A stretch of DNA of 64,000 nt, taken from positions 1-64,000 of the forward strand of contig DYFV01000023.1 in the NCBI GenBank assembly GCA_020725025.1, read 5' to 3'. The notes below the pieces were generated by a model. The model was not told the DNA's origin and did not search any database. It saw nothing but the letters and a program-made list of their open reading frames with translations. Both the position numbers and the translations under genes were made by a program. This document shows, piece after piece, positions 9,198-20,952 of this stretch (positions are counted from its first letter, which is position 1; each line of letters opens with the position of its first letter). The stretch is from Azoarcus sp. (GTDB taxonomy: Bacteria; Pseudomonadota; Gammaproteobacteria; Burkholderiales; Rhodocyclaceae).

Positions 9198-10163
9198 CTA
9201 GAACCCGATCTTGCGCTTGCGCGCCCCGCGCAGACTGTCCAGGTCGTCCGTGACAAGGTGATCACGCCCGGCCAGCTTGGCAGTGCCGAAGGCGGCCATC
9301 AGCGCCCGCCGCTGCTCGCGGGGCGGCATGGTGGCCAGGCGCTCCATGACGTCCGTGGGCGGCTCGTCCGGAAAGCCCCAGTCGTGCTCGGCCACGATGT
9401 CCCGGTACAGGCGGCAGGCGATGGCGAAGGACTCGTCGGCGTCCGGCCGCGGCACGGCGTACACGTTCATCCGGTTGAGGATGGGCTCGGGGATGCTGCG
9501 CTCGTCGTTGGCGGTGGTCACCCACAGCATGTGGCTCGCGTCGATCTCCACGTCCACGTACTCGTCCCGGAAACGACGCGCGGTGTCGTGCTCGAGCAGT
9601 TCGTAGAGCGGCCCGAAGGGGTCGTAGCGGTTGTCCCCGCCGGCCTTGTCCACCTCGTCGAGCACCATCACCGGATTGGCGAGCTCGCCGGCCACCAGGG
9701 CCTGCGCCACCTTGCCCGGCTTGCTGTGGTTCCACTGGGCGGAGGCGCCCGAAAGGATCCAGCCGGCGGTGAGCGAGCTCATGGACACGAAGTGGTAACC
9801 GGTGCCGAGCTCCTCGGCCAGCGCCCGCGCGAAATGCGTCTTGCCGATGCCCGGCTCCCCCAGGAGCAGGATGGGCGCGAAGGACACCGGCTCGTTTCCG
9901 GACACGGCCAGCGCCAGCGACTTCTTCACGTCGTCGATGACTTCCCCGAAGTTGGGGCACCGCTCGTAGAGGCCATCCACCGCGTCGGCACGACTGGGCT
10001 TCACCACGAAGCGGGTGCCGCCCATCGTCTTCATCCGCTCGTAGAACGCGGCCAAGGCCTCGTTGCGTGCCGGCGCGCTCTGTTCCATCGCGCGATCCAC
10101 GTCCTCCACGCGATAGATCTGCCGGGCTTCCGCCAATGGGATACGCATTGCAGTGGTGGTCAT
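9198..10163 (-). CDS. AAA+ ATPase with Lon-like ATPase module, no protease domain
   Basis: ORF 9198..10337; start MTTTAMRIPLAEARQIYR near 10163 preferred. Walker A LLGEPGIGKTHFA, Walker B VMVLDEVDKAG, sensor WVTTANDERSIPEPILNRM; ends at KRKIGF. Confidence 0.85.
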   Translation of the reverse strand: MTTTAMRIPLAEARQIYRVEDVDRAMEQSAPARNEALAAFYERMKTMGGTRFVVKPSRADAVDGLYERCPNFGEVIDDVKKSLALAVSGNEPVSFAPILLLGEPGIGKTHFARALAEELGTGYHFVSMSSLTAGWILSGASAQWNHSKPGKVAQALVAGELANPVMVLDEVDKAGGDNRYDPFGPLYELLEHDTARRFRDEYVDVEIDASHMLWVTTANDERSIPEPILNRMNVYAVPRPDADESFAIACRLYRDIVAEHDWGFPDEPPTDVMERLATMPPREQRRALMAAFGTAKLAGRDHLVTDDLDSLRGARKRKIGF

Positions 10164-10380
10164 GGTGGCCTCCGTCGCATTCCTGGCACGAGTTCCGATA
10201 GGGGCTCCCCCCTCGCAGGCCGCGCCTGCACGAATCGGCAAGCAAGACCTGCGCCTGTTTCGCGCATGTCGTTTCGACGCGTCGTTTGCAGCATAGCAGC
10301 GATCGCCAGGCAGTCTCCATACCCATGCAGGCGACATCCGGCCGGGAGCACATGCACCAGACTGGTGCTCTGGACGCCCC

Positions 10381-11310
10381 TCAGTAGACCTGCACGCTCA
10401 CTGCGTTCTTCCCGCTTCGCTTGGCCCGGTACATGAGCTCGTCGGCCATCTTCACCATCTGCGCGATCGACTCGGGCATGCGTTCGCAGCACAGCACGCC
10501 GATGCTGAAGGTGACCGGCCAGCGATGCTCCCGCATCTGGAGGTCGAGCAGGCCCTGGACCTTGCGCGCGACCTGCTCCGCCGGCTCGGCCGGCGTGTCC
10601 GGCAGCAGTACTGCGAACTCGTCGCCCCCGAGCCGCCCCACCGCATCGGAGGCGCGCAGCGCAGTGGTGATGGTGTGGGTGCAGGAGATCAGGAGGCGAT
10701 CGCCCTCGTCGTGACCGCCCGTGTCGTTGACCGCCTTGAAGTTGTCCGCATCGAGGAACACCAGGGTAAGCGGCGTCTGCTTGCGCTTCTTGCGCAACAG
10801 CTCCGTCTCGACGCGACGGTAGAAGGCCCGCTTGGAAAGGGCCCCGGTCAGGAAGTCGGTGTCCGCCAGGGACTTCTGCATTTCCAGGTCCTTCAGCACC
10901 TGCGCCATCAGCAGGACGATCACGCCCTGGATGAGGATGCGCGTGAACGAGTTCCAGTAGGGAATCAGCGGGTGGCTGTAGGCGACGGTCGCCGCCTGGT
11001 TGGCGAGGTGCCACTCGATCGCGCTCATCACGGTGAGGATCAGTCCCCAGTTGCGCCCCATGAACCACGTCGCGAAAAGGACGGGGATCAGGTAGAACAC
11101 CGAGAAGGAGATTTCCACGCCGGTCAGGTAGTCGGCGACCCCGAGGATGGCCGTCGTTCCGATGGCCACCGCCAGCTTGACCCTGGGATGCCATTGCTCG
11201 ATGGCGCTCACCGACGATCGTAGATACGGGCTCATCCCGGCTGGGTCCTGGTTCTTCTTCGCGGGCGACCGCGCACGTGGGTTTGAAACCCGTCCGGAGC
11301 GAGTGTTCAA
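10381..11310 (-). CDS. Membrane-anchored diguanylate cyclase (GGDEF)
   Basis: 309 aa; N-terminal TM segments; RASDAVGRLGGDEFAVLL with RxxD five residues before GGDEF. Confidence 0.93.
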   Translation of the reverse strand: MNTRSGRVSNPRARSPAKKNQDPAGMSPYLRSSVSAIEQWHPRVKLAVAIGTTAILGVADYLTGVEISFSVFYLIPVLFATWFMGRNWGLILTVMSAIEWHLANQAATVAYSHPLIPYWNSFTRILIQGVIVLLMAQVLKDLEMQKSLADTDFLTGALSKRAFYRRVETELLRKKRKQTPLTLVFLDADNFKAVNDTGGHDEGDRLLISCTHTITTALRASDAVGRLGGDEFAVLLPDTPAEPAEQVARKVQGLLDLQMREHRWPVTFSIGVLCCERMPESIAQMVKMADELMYRAKRSGKNAVSVQVY

Positions 11311-11535
11311 CTCCCTGCCCGCAAATCGCCGACCGAGAACACGCCCGGATACGCGGACGCGCTGTTGCCCGCTGCGGATTCCTGTCCGGATTCACGGACC
11401 GGCCGAATACTCGCGTTATTTCATGGCCTTACCCGAAGCAGCGGCCTCATCCGCGTTCGATGGACCGGATTCCGGCGAATCGGACGTCGATCAGTTTTTT
11501 CCATGGAATCATAAGTTTGCACGACATGACGGATG

Positions 11536-11550
11536 TGGCACGGAGCGTGC
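11536..11550 (+). promoter_or_regulatory. Putative sigma-54 (-24/-12) promoter TGGCACggagcGTGC
   Basis: GG-N10-GC spacing and complete TGGCAC -24 element; about 190 bp upstream of dctP; a sigma-54 activator is encoded at the 3' end of the same gene run. Confidence 0.5.
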
Positions 11551-11740
11551 GAATAGAGTCGTGCCCGACCCCGAGTCGAGCACCGGCCCCGGCCGCGAAG
11601 CCGGGGCGACTCTCCGCCGCACTCGCTTGCGGCGGCTGAAAAACACGCCGAAGGGCGAGGAGACCACGGAACGCGACGCACGATCGGCGCGGGACGCCTC
11701 GCTTTCGGCCTGCTCACAGTCCGAACGGAGGAAGACCCCC

Positions 11741-12814
<1,074 letters not shown>

Positions 12815-12843
12815 GGAGGCGGTCTTACTCCTCCCCCTTCAAG

Positions 12844-12899
12844 GGGGGCGAAGCCGGGATTTCGCGAAGCCTCCTCCGCGAAACCCCGGCTTCGCCCCC
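12844..12899 (+). promoter_or_regulatory. Intercistronic 23-bp stem-loop between dctP and dctQ
   Basis: GGGGGCGAAGCCGGGATTTCGCG (12844-12866) pairs with CGCGAAACCCCGGCTTCGCCCCC (12877-12899), 22/23 complementary, 10-nt loop. Confidence 0.85.
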
Positions 12900-12915
12900 G
12901 CGGAGAGACAAGAAC

Positions 12916-13530
12916 ATGAGCAACCTCAACGACACCGCCGATCTCGCAGCCGTGCGCCCCGAGCCCGACGGCTTGCACCACATCATCCACCATGCCGAGC
13001 TGCCGGAGACGCGCTTCTCGCGCACGGTCGACCGCGCCCTCGTGCGCATGGGCGCCGCCATCTCCTGGCTGTGGCTCGCCCTGATGGCCGTGATCGTGGT
13101 GAACGTGGCGATGAAGAACCTCCTCGGCGACGGCCGCATCGAGTTCGAGGAGATCCAGTGGCACATCTACTCGGCGCTCTTCATGCTGGGCCTGTCGGTG
13201 ACGCTCGCGACCGACGACCACGTGCGCGTCGACCTCTTCTACGAGCGCTTCGGCCTGCGTACCAAGGCCTGGGTGGATCTCCTCGGCATCGTCTTCCTGC
13301 TGATGCCCTTCCTCGTGATGCTGGTCTGGTACGGGATCCCCTTCGTTGAGGATTCCATCGCCACTGCCGAGCGCTCTAGTTCCCCCGCGGGCCTGCCGAT
13401 GCGCTGGGTCATCAAGAGCATGCTGGTGGCCGGATGCGCTCTGCTGGCGATCGCGGCACTCGCACGGGCGCACCGCGCCGTGGCCCTGCTCTTCCTCGGA
13501 CACGCGCCCCAGTCGATCGCCAAGGAGTGA
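12916..13530 (+). CDS. dctQ: TRAP transporter small permease (DctQ family)
   Basis: 204 aa, 4 TM; WLALMAVIVVNVAMKNLLGDGRIEFEEIQWHIYSALFMLG. Confidence 0.9.
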   Translation: MSNLNDTADLAAVRPEPDGLHHIIHHAELPETRFSRTVDRALVRMGAAISWLWLALMAVIVVNVAMKNLLGDGRIEFEEIQWHIYSALFMLGLSVTLATDDHVRVDLFYERFGLRTKAWVDLLGIVFLLMPFLVMLVWYGIPFVEDSIATAERSSSPAGLPMRWVIKSMLVAGCALLAIAALARAHRAVALLFLGHAPQSIAKE

Positions 13531-13533
13531 GCC

Positions 13534-14925
<1,392 letters not shown>

Positions 14926-14945
14926 CCTCGACCGGAGAAATCGTC

Positions 14946-16553
14946 ATGCACGAAAAGATCGTTTCCGCCGCCCAGGCTGCGGCGCTGGTCGCCTCCGGCG
15001 ACACCGTATGCACCTCGGGCTTCGTGGGCATCGGGGTACCCGAGGAGCTGCTCGTCGCCCTGGAGGACCGCTTCCTGGCAACCGGCGCCCCGCGCGACCT
15101 GACCCTGGTGTTCGCCGCCGGCCAGGGCGACGGCAAGGAGCGCGGGCTCAACCGCTTCGGCCACGAGGGCATGGTGCGCCGGGCGATCGGCGGGCACTGG
15201 GGGCTCATCCCCAAGCTCGGCCGGCTCGCGGTCGAGGGGCGCATCGAGGCCTGGAACCTGCCCCAGGGCGTCATCTCCCACCTCTACCGCGACATCGCCG
15301 CCGGCCGGCCCGGTGTGGTGAGCAAGATCGGACTCGACACCTTCGTCGATCCGCGCCTGGAGGGCGGGCGGGTGAGCGCGGCCGCCGCCGAGGAGCTGGT
15401 CTCCCTGGTGGAGCTCGCGGGCGAGACCCACCTCTTCTACCGCGGCTTCCCGATCGACGTGGCACTGATCCGCGGCACCACCGCCGACGAGCGCGGCAAC
15501 ATCGCCATGGAGCGCGAGGCCCTCACCCTGGACTGCTTCGCCATGGCTTCGGCAGCGCGCAACTGCGGCGGCCGGGTGATCGCCCAGGTCGAGCGGGTGG
15601 TCGCCGCCGGCTCGCTCGATCCGCGCCAGGTGGTGGTGCCCGCGGCGCTGGTGGACGCCGTGGTGGTGGCCCGCCCCGAGCATCACCAGCAGACCTTCGC
15701 CACCGCCTACTCCCCCTACTTCTCCGGCGAGGCGCGCGCCCCGCTCGCGCTGGGCTCCCCGATGCCGCTCTCCGAGCGCAAGATCATCGCCCGCCGCTGC
15801 GCCCTCGAGCTGCCCGCGGGCGGCGTGGTGAACCTCGGCATCGGCATGCCGGAAGGCGTGGCCGCCGTGGCGGCCGAGGAGCGGGTGCTGGACCGCGTCA
15901 CCCTCACCGCCGAGCCCGGCGTGATCGGCGGCTGGCCCGCCGGCGGCCTGGACTTCGGTGCGGCGGTGAACACCGACGCGGTGGTGGCGCAGAACCAGCA
16001 GTTCGACTTCTACGACGGCGGCGGTCTCGATCTCGCGGTGCTCGGCATGGCCGAGGTGGACCCGGCCGGCAACGTCAACGTGAGCCGCTTCGGCGGCCGG
16101 CTCGCCGGCGCCGGCGGCTTCATCAACATCAGCCAGAGCGCGCGCAAGGTGGTGTTCGCCGGCACCTTCACCGCGGGCGGGCTGGCGCTCGCCGTGGCCG
16201 ACGGCCGCCTCGAGGTCGTGCGCGAGGGGCGCGCCCCCAAGTTCGTCGAACGGGTCGAGCAGCTCACCTTCAGCGCGCGCCGCGCGGCGGCGGCCGGCAA
16301 GACGGTGCTCTACGTCACCGAGCGCGCCGTATTCCGGCTCACCAGCGACGGCGTGGTGCTCGCCGAGATCGCACCGGGCGTGGACCTGGAGCGGGACATC
16401 CTCGCCCACATGGCCTTCCGTCCCATCGTGCATGAACCAAAGAGCATGGATCGGCGTCTGTTCGAAAGCGGGCCGATGGGCCTCGCCGAGGACCTGCGGG
16501 AGGCGCCCCGCGCCGCCCGCAAGCACCCCTCCCCCGGGGAGGCGGTGGCGTGA
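14946..16553 (+). CDS. Acyl-CoA:acetate/3-ketoacid CoA-transferase (fused alpha/beta)
   Basis: Start MHEKIVSAAQAAALVASGDTVCTSGFVGIGVPEELL; catalytic-type motif ELPAGGVVNLGIGMPEGVA and TAEPGVIGG. Confidence 0.92.
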   Translation: MHEKIVSAAQAAALVASGDTVCTSGFVGIGVPEELLVALEDRFLATGAPRDLTLVFAAGQGDGKERGLNRFGHEGMVRRAIGGHWGLIPKLGRLAVEGRIEAWNLPQGVISHLYRDIAAGRPGVVSKIGLDTFVDPRLEGGRVSAAAAEELVSLVELAGETHLFYRGFPIDVALIRGTTADERGNIAMEREALTLDCFAMASAARNCGGRVIAQVERVVAAGSLDPRQVVVPAALVDAVVVARPEHHQQTFATAYSPYFSGEARAPLALGSPMPLSERKIIARRCALELPAGGVVNLGIGMPEGVAAVAAEERVLDRVTLTAEPGVIGGWPAGGLDFGAAVNTDAVVAQNQQFDFYDGGGLDLAVLGMAEVDPAGNVNVSRFGGRLAGAGGFINISQSARKVVFAGTFTAGGLALAVADGRLEVVREGRAPKFVERVEQLTFSARRAAAAGKTVLYVTERAVFRLTSDGVVLAEIAPGVDLERDILAHMAFRPIVHEPKSMDRRLFESGPMGLAEDLREAPRAARKHPSPGEAVA

Positions 16554-16609
16554 GGCGGGTATCCGTGGCTATGCTCAGGACCACGAGCGATCCAGGCAGG
16601 AGAGTACCC

Positions 16610-18028
16610 ATGGAGCGGGCAGATTTCAGCGCGGCTTTTCCCGATAATGAAGCCATGGAGCACCTGCGCGATGCCATGGCGCTGTTCTGGACGATGAGCG
16701 AAGGCTCGGTCGCGGTCGACCGTGAGGCGCGCATCACCTGGATCAACGAGAAGTACTGCCGCCTGCTGGGGCTCGCGGACGCGACCGAGGCGATCGGCCA
16801 CCCGGTCGAGGAGATCATCCCCGAGAGCCGCATGCGCCAGGTGGTGGAGACCGGGCGCCCCATCCTGCTCGACGTGATGCGCTTCGGCGAGCGCCACTTC
16901 GTGGTGTGCCGCCTGCCGATCAAGGACGCCGCCGGCGAGGTGGAGGGCGCGCTCGGCTTCGTCTTCTACGACCGGGTCGACTACCTGCGCCCCATCATCG
17001 ACCGCTTCCTCGCCCTGGAGGCCCAGCTCGACAAGGCGCAGTCCGCCCTCGCGCGCGAGCGGCGTGCCCGCTACTCCCTCTCCAACTTCGTGGGCGTGAG
17101 CCCGGAGATTGTCGAGCTCAAGGCCAAGGCCCGCCGCTTCGCGGTGCGGGAGGGTCCGGTGCTGATCCTCGGCGAGACCGGCGTGGGCAAGGAGCTTTTG
17201 GCCCAGGCGATGCACGTCGCCTCCCAGCGCACCGCCGGGCCCTTCGTCGCGGTGAACATGGCGGCGGTACCCGAGACGCTGCTCGAATCCGAGTTCTTCG
17301 GCGTCGCCCCCGGCGCCTACACCGGGGCCGAGCGGCGGCCGCGCCCGGGCAAGTTCGAGATCGCCGACAAGGGCACGCTCTTCCTCGACGAGATCGGCGA
17401 CATGCCCCTGGCCATCCAGGCCAAGTTCCTGCGCGTGCTGCAGGAAGGCGAGATCGAGCCGCTGGGTTCCAACCAGCTGAAACGGGTGGACGTGCGCATC
17501 ATCGCCGCCACCAGCCAGGACCTGGAGGCCAAGGTGAAATCGGGCGAGTTCCGCGCCGACCTCTACTACCGCCTCGCGGTGCTGCCGCTGCGGGTGCCGC
17601 CGCTGCGTGCGCGCACCGAGGACATCCCGGCGCTCGCCGAGCGCATCCTCGACGACATCCCCAAGGACCCGGGCTTCGGCAACTGGTACGTCACCGAGGA
17701 GGCGCTGGAGCTCCTGCAGCGCCACAGCTGGCCGGGCAACGTTCGCGAGCTGCGCAACGTGCTCGAGCGGGCGACCGCGCTGTCGGACTCGGAGGCGCTC
17801 GACGCGGACACCATCCGTAGCGGCCTGAGCTTCAGTCCGGGCGCAGAGGCAGGTGCAGACGACGAGACGCCCACCCGCCTCGCCGACGTGGTCGCCCAAG
17901 CCGAGCAGGCCGCCATCCTGCGCGCCGTCGCCCAGTGCGGCGGCGACAAGACGCGAGCGGCCAAGCTGCTCGGCGTGTCGCGCTCCCAGCTCTACGCCAA
18001 GCTCAAGGGGTTCGGGTCGGAGGAGTGA
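16610..18028 (+). CDS. PAS-containing sigma-54-dependent Fis-family activator
   Basis: ILGETGVGKELLAQAMH, GAYTGA (APGAYTGAERRP), GTLFLDEIGDMPLAIQAKFLRVLQ, Fis-type HTH TRAAKLLGVSRSQLYAKLK. Confidence 0.95.
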   Translation: MERADFSAAFPDNEAMEHLRDAMALFWTMSEGSVAVDREARITWINEKYCRLLGLADATEAIGHPVEEIIPESRMRQVVETGRPILLDVMRFGERHFVVCRLPIKDAAGEVEGALGFVFYDRVDYLRPIIDRFLALEAQLDKAQSALARERRARYSLSNFVGVSPEIVELKAKARRFAVREGPVLILGETGVGKELLAQAMHVASQRTAGPFVAVNMAAVPETLLESEFFGVAPGAYTGAERRPRPGKFEIADKGTLFLDEIGDMPLAIQAKFLRVLQEGEIEPLGSNQLKRVDVRIIAATSQDLEAKVKSGEFRADLYYRLAVLPLRVPPLRARTEDIPALAERILDDIPKDPGFGNWYVTEEALELLQRHSWPGNVRELRNVLERATALSDSEALDADTIRSGLSFSPGAEAGADDETPTRLADVVAQAEQAAILRAVAQCGGDKTRAAKLLGVSRSQLYAKLKGFGSEE

Positions 18029-18040
18029 TGCTCCCGGTCG

Positions 18041-18072
18041 CCCGGATTCCGCCGGGGCTCCATCCGGGCTGC
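18041..18072. repeat. REP-like element, unit B
   Basis: CCCGGATTCCGCCGGGGCTCCATCCGGGCTGC; between convergent genes. Confidence 0.8.
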
Positions 18073-18076
18073 ATGC

Positions 18077-18511
<435 letters not shown>

Positions 18512-18521
18512 GGTCCGCTCC

Positions 18522-19256
18522 TCAGCCCGCGGAGGCCGCGCGCAGCGGGGTCACGCGAGCGGGTGTCGCCTGGCCGCCGACCCGCACGCCGGCCACGAGA
18601 TAGGCGTGGAGGCTATGGGCGAAACCGTCCAGCTGCGCGAGCACCAGGCGGTTGGCGCGGGCGAAGGCGTTGTAGGCGAGCACTGCGGGGATCGCCACGA
18701 ATAGCCCCGCGGCGGTCATGATAAGCGCCTCGCCCACCGGGCCGGCGACCCTGTCGAGCACCACATGGCTCGCGCCGGACAGCCCGATCAGCGCGTGGTA
18801 GATCCCCCACACGGTGCCGAAGAGACCGACGAAGGGAGCCGTCGAGCCCACCGAGGCTAGGGAGGTGAGGCCGCGCTCGACGCGCGCCTGGGCGAGCACG
18901 ATGGATTGCTGCAGGCTGCGGCCGACGAACTCGCTGGCGTCGACGCCTGCGCCGATGCCGCCTGCGGTGCGCGCCTCATAGGCCTCGGCGGCGGCGACCG
19001 CGTCCGCCGCCACCTCGGCGAACACGCCGCTGCCGTCCTCGCGCCGGATCACCTCGAGCGCGTCGATGCGGCTCCCGGCGGCCCAGAACGCCTGCATCGC
19101 GCGCACCACCGAGCGGCGCAGCCGGTACAGGCCCCAGATCTTGCCGAGAATGACGGTCCAGCTCGCGACCGACATCGCCAGCAGGACGATGGCGGCCGTG
19201 TGGGACACCGCGTCGCCCTGGGCCCAGAAGTGGGCGAGTCCGAGTTTGTCGTTCAT
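18522..19256 (-). CDS. exbB: ExbB/TolQ/MotA-family proton channel
   Basis: Start MNDKLGLAHFWAQGDAVSHTAAIVLLAMS; GLTSLASVGSTAPFVGLFGTVWGIYHALIG. Confidence 0.92.
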   Translation of the reverse strand: MNDKLGLAHFWAQGDAVSHTAAIVLLAMSVASWTVILGKIWGLYRLRRSVVRAMQAFWAAGSRIDALEVIRREDGSGVFAEVAADAVAAAEAYEARTAGGIGAGVDASEFVGRSLQQSIVLAQARVERGLTSLASVGSTAPFVGLFGTVWGIYHALIGLSGASHVVLDRVAGPVGEALIMTAAGLFVAIPAVLAYNAFARANRLVLAQLDGFAHSLHAYLVAGVRVGGQATPARVTPLRAASAG

Positions 19257-19294
19257 GGTTCGTTTCTCCGTTTGCGCCGGGATGGGGACCCGGT

Positions 19295-19768
19295 CTACTT
19301 GCGGGCGAGGCCGAGCGCTTCGCGCACCGCGGCCGGGTCGACGACTCCCGACACCGCGACGCGCCCGCCGCGGCCGTCGAAGAAGAAGGTGCGCGGCAGC
19401 TCGCCGCGCCATTTCGGGTCCAGCGCATAGGCGAGAGCCTCGGGGGCGTCGCTGCCGTAGGCGTAGCGCGCCCCCGGCACGCGGAGCCGATCCAGCAGCT
19501 CGGCGAGCGCGGGCTGGGCGGGCTCGACCGCCACGGTCACGAGCTTCACGCGGGGATCCGTCTGCGCCAGTTCGGCGAAGGCCTTCAGGTTCTTCTTGCA
19601 GTGGACGCATTCGAGCGACCACAGGGCGACCACGGTCGGCGCGCCGTGGCTCGCCGGATCGGCGAGGCGCCGGGCGGTGGCGCGGTCGAGGTCGGTGAAG
19701 CCCTCCCCTGCCACGGCGAGGGCCGAGCAGGCAAGGAGCAAGCTGGCCGCGAGCATTTTCGATTTCAT
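19295..19768 (-). CDS. TlpA/thioredoxin-like periplasmic protein
   Basis: Signal peptide MKSKMLAASLLLACSALAVAGEG; VVALWSLECVHCKKNLKAF (CxxC), RTFFFDGRGG. Confidence 0.8.
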   Translation of the reverse strand: MKSKMLAASLLLACSALAVAGEGFTDLDRATARRLADPASHGAPTVVALWSLECVHCKKNLKAFAELAQTDPRVKLVTVAVEPAQPALAELLDRLRVPGARYAYGSDAPEALAYALDPKWRGELPRTFFFDGRGGRVAVSGVVDPAAVREALGLARK

Positions 19769-20952
19769 GGCAGCGGATACCCCTCGAGTCCTTCGTTTGC
19801 GGTGCGCCAGAAGGCGACGAGCGCGTCGCCCCGGCGGACGATGCGCGGCTGATCGGAAGCGCCCTCGGTGGCGGCGAGCGCCACGCGGGCGAAGCTCGCC
19901 CCGCCATCGGCGGAGAGCTCGGCGTAAAGGCGGGTGCGCTCGCCGTCGAACTCCTTCCACACGATCGCCACGCGGCCGCCTGCCACCGCGAGGTCGGCGT
20001 GCGCCGCGCGCTCGCCGCCCACAGGGCGCTGGCCTTCCACCCCGCCCGACGCGAGCCGGCCGTAGAAGACCCGCCCTTCCCCCTCCCGCTCGTTGAACCA
20101 CACCGCGTGACGGGTGCCGTCCGCGGCCACCGCCAGCGACGGACCATGGTGGGGGCAGGCGTCGATCTTCCAGCGGTCGAAGGTGGCACGCTCCACCTTC
20201 TCCGGCCTTCCGTCGGGGCCGAGCCTGGCGATGGCGTGGTCGCGCTCGTTGGGCGCGAAGACATGGCGCCACATCACCAGCGGGGCACCGTCCGTGTCCT
20301 CGGCGAGCGCGATGCGGCAGCACTCGCAGGAGTGGTCGGCCACCCTGGCCTCGGGCCGGAAGCTCCGTCCGCCGTCGTCCGACACGGCGGCGTAGATCGC
20401 CGCGCCGCGGTAGTCCGTCCCCGCACTCTTGGCGGCCTCCAGGTCGCGCTTGTCGATCCAGGTCAGGAGCACCCGGCCGTCGCGCGTCACCATCAGCGAG
20501 TCGAAGCGGTGGGTGATCTCGCTGCGGTCGCGATGCACGGTGATCGGCGCGGCGAAGCGGCCGCCGGCCTCGGCCCGCGCGAGACGGATCTCGCCGGTAT
20601 AGGGCTTGCCCAGCGGGCGGGTCCACGACACCAGCACCGCCCCGTCGCGGCCGAGGGCGACCTTGGGGCGGTTCTCGCCATCGGCGGCGATCGCCTCGGG
20701 CTCGGCGTTCACCGGGACCGGTACCTCCCAGCTCGCGCCGCCGTCGCGGCTCGCCTGCAGGACGACGTGCTGCCCGGCCTTCGACACCGCATACGCGGTG
20801 CCGTCCGGCGCGAAGGCGACGCTGGTGCCGAGCTCCGGACGCGCCGCGCGGGCCGCGACATGACCGTGATCGTGCTGCGCGGCGGCGCCGGCACAAGCGA
20901 GGGCGAGCAGCATGGCCGCGAGGTGGCGGCCGTATCGGGCGGCCTTCACCAT
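19765..20952 (-). CDS. BNR-repeat (exo-alpha-sialidase-like) secreted protein with Cys/His motifs
   Basis: Start MVKAARYGRHLAAMLLALACAGAAAQHDHGH; SWTRPLGKPYTGEI, VSDDGGRSFRPEARVADHSCECCRIALAEDTDG, SADGGASFARV (Asp-box-like). Confidence 0.8.
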   Translation of the reverse strand: MVKAARYGRHLAAMLLALACAGAAAQHDHGHVAARAARPELGTSVAFAPDGTAYAVSKAGQHVVLQASRDGGASWEVPVPVNAEPEAIAADGENRPKVALGRDGAVLVSWTRPLGKPYTGEIRLARAEAGGRFAAPITVHRDRSEITHRFDSLMVTRDGRVLLTWIDKRDLEAAKSAGTDYRGAAIYAAVSDDGGRSFRPEARVADHSCECCRIALAEDTDGAPLVMWRHVFAPNERDHAIARLGPDGRPEKVERATFDRWKIDACPHHGPSLAVAADGTRHAVWFNEREGEGRVFYGRLASGGVEGQRPVGGERAAHADLAVAGGRVAIVWKEFDGERTRLYAELSADGGASFARVALAATEGASDQPRIVRRGDALVAFWRTANEGLEGYPLP

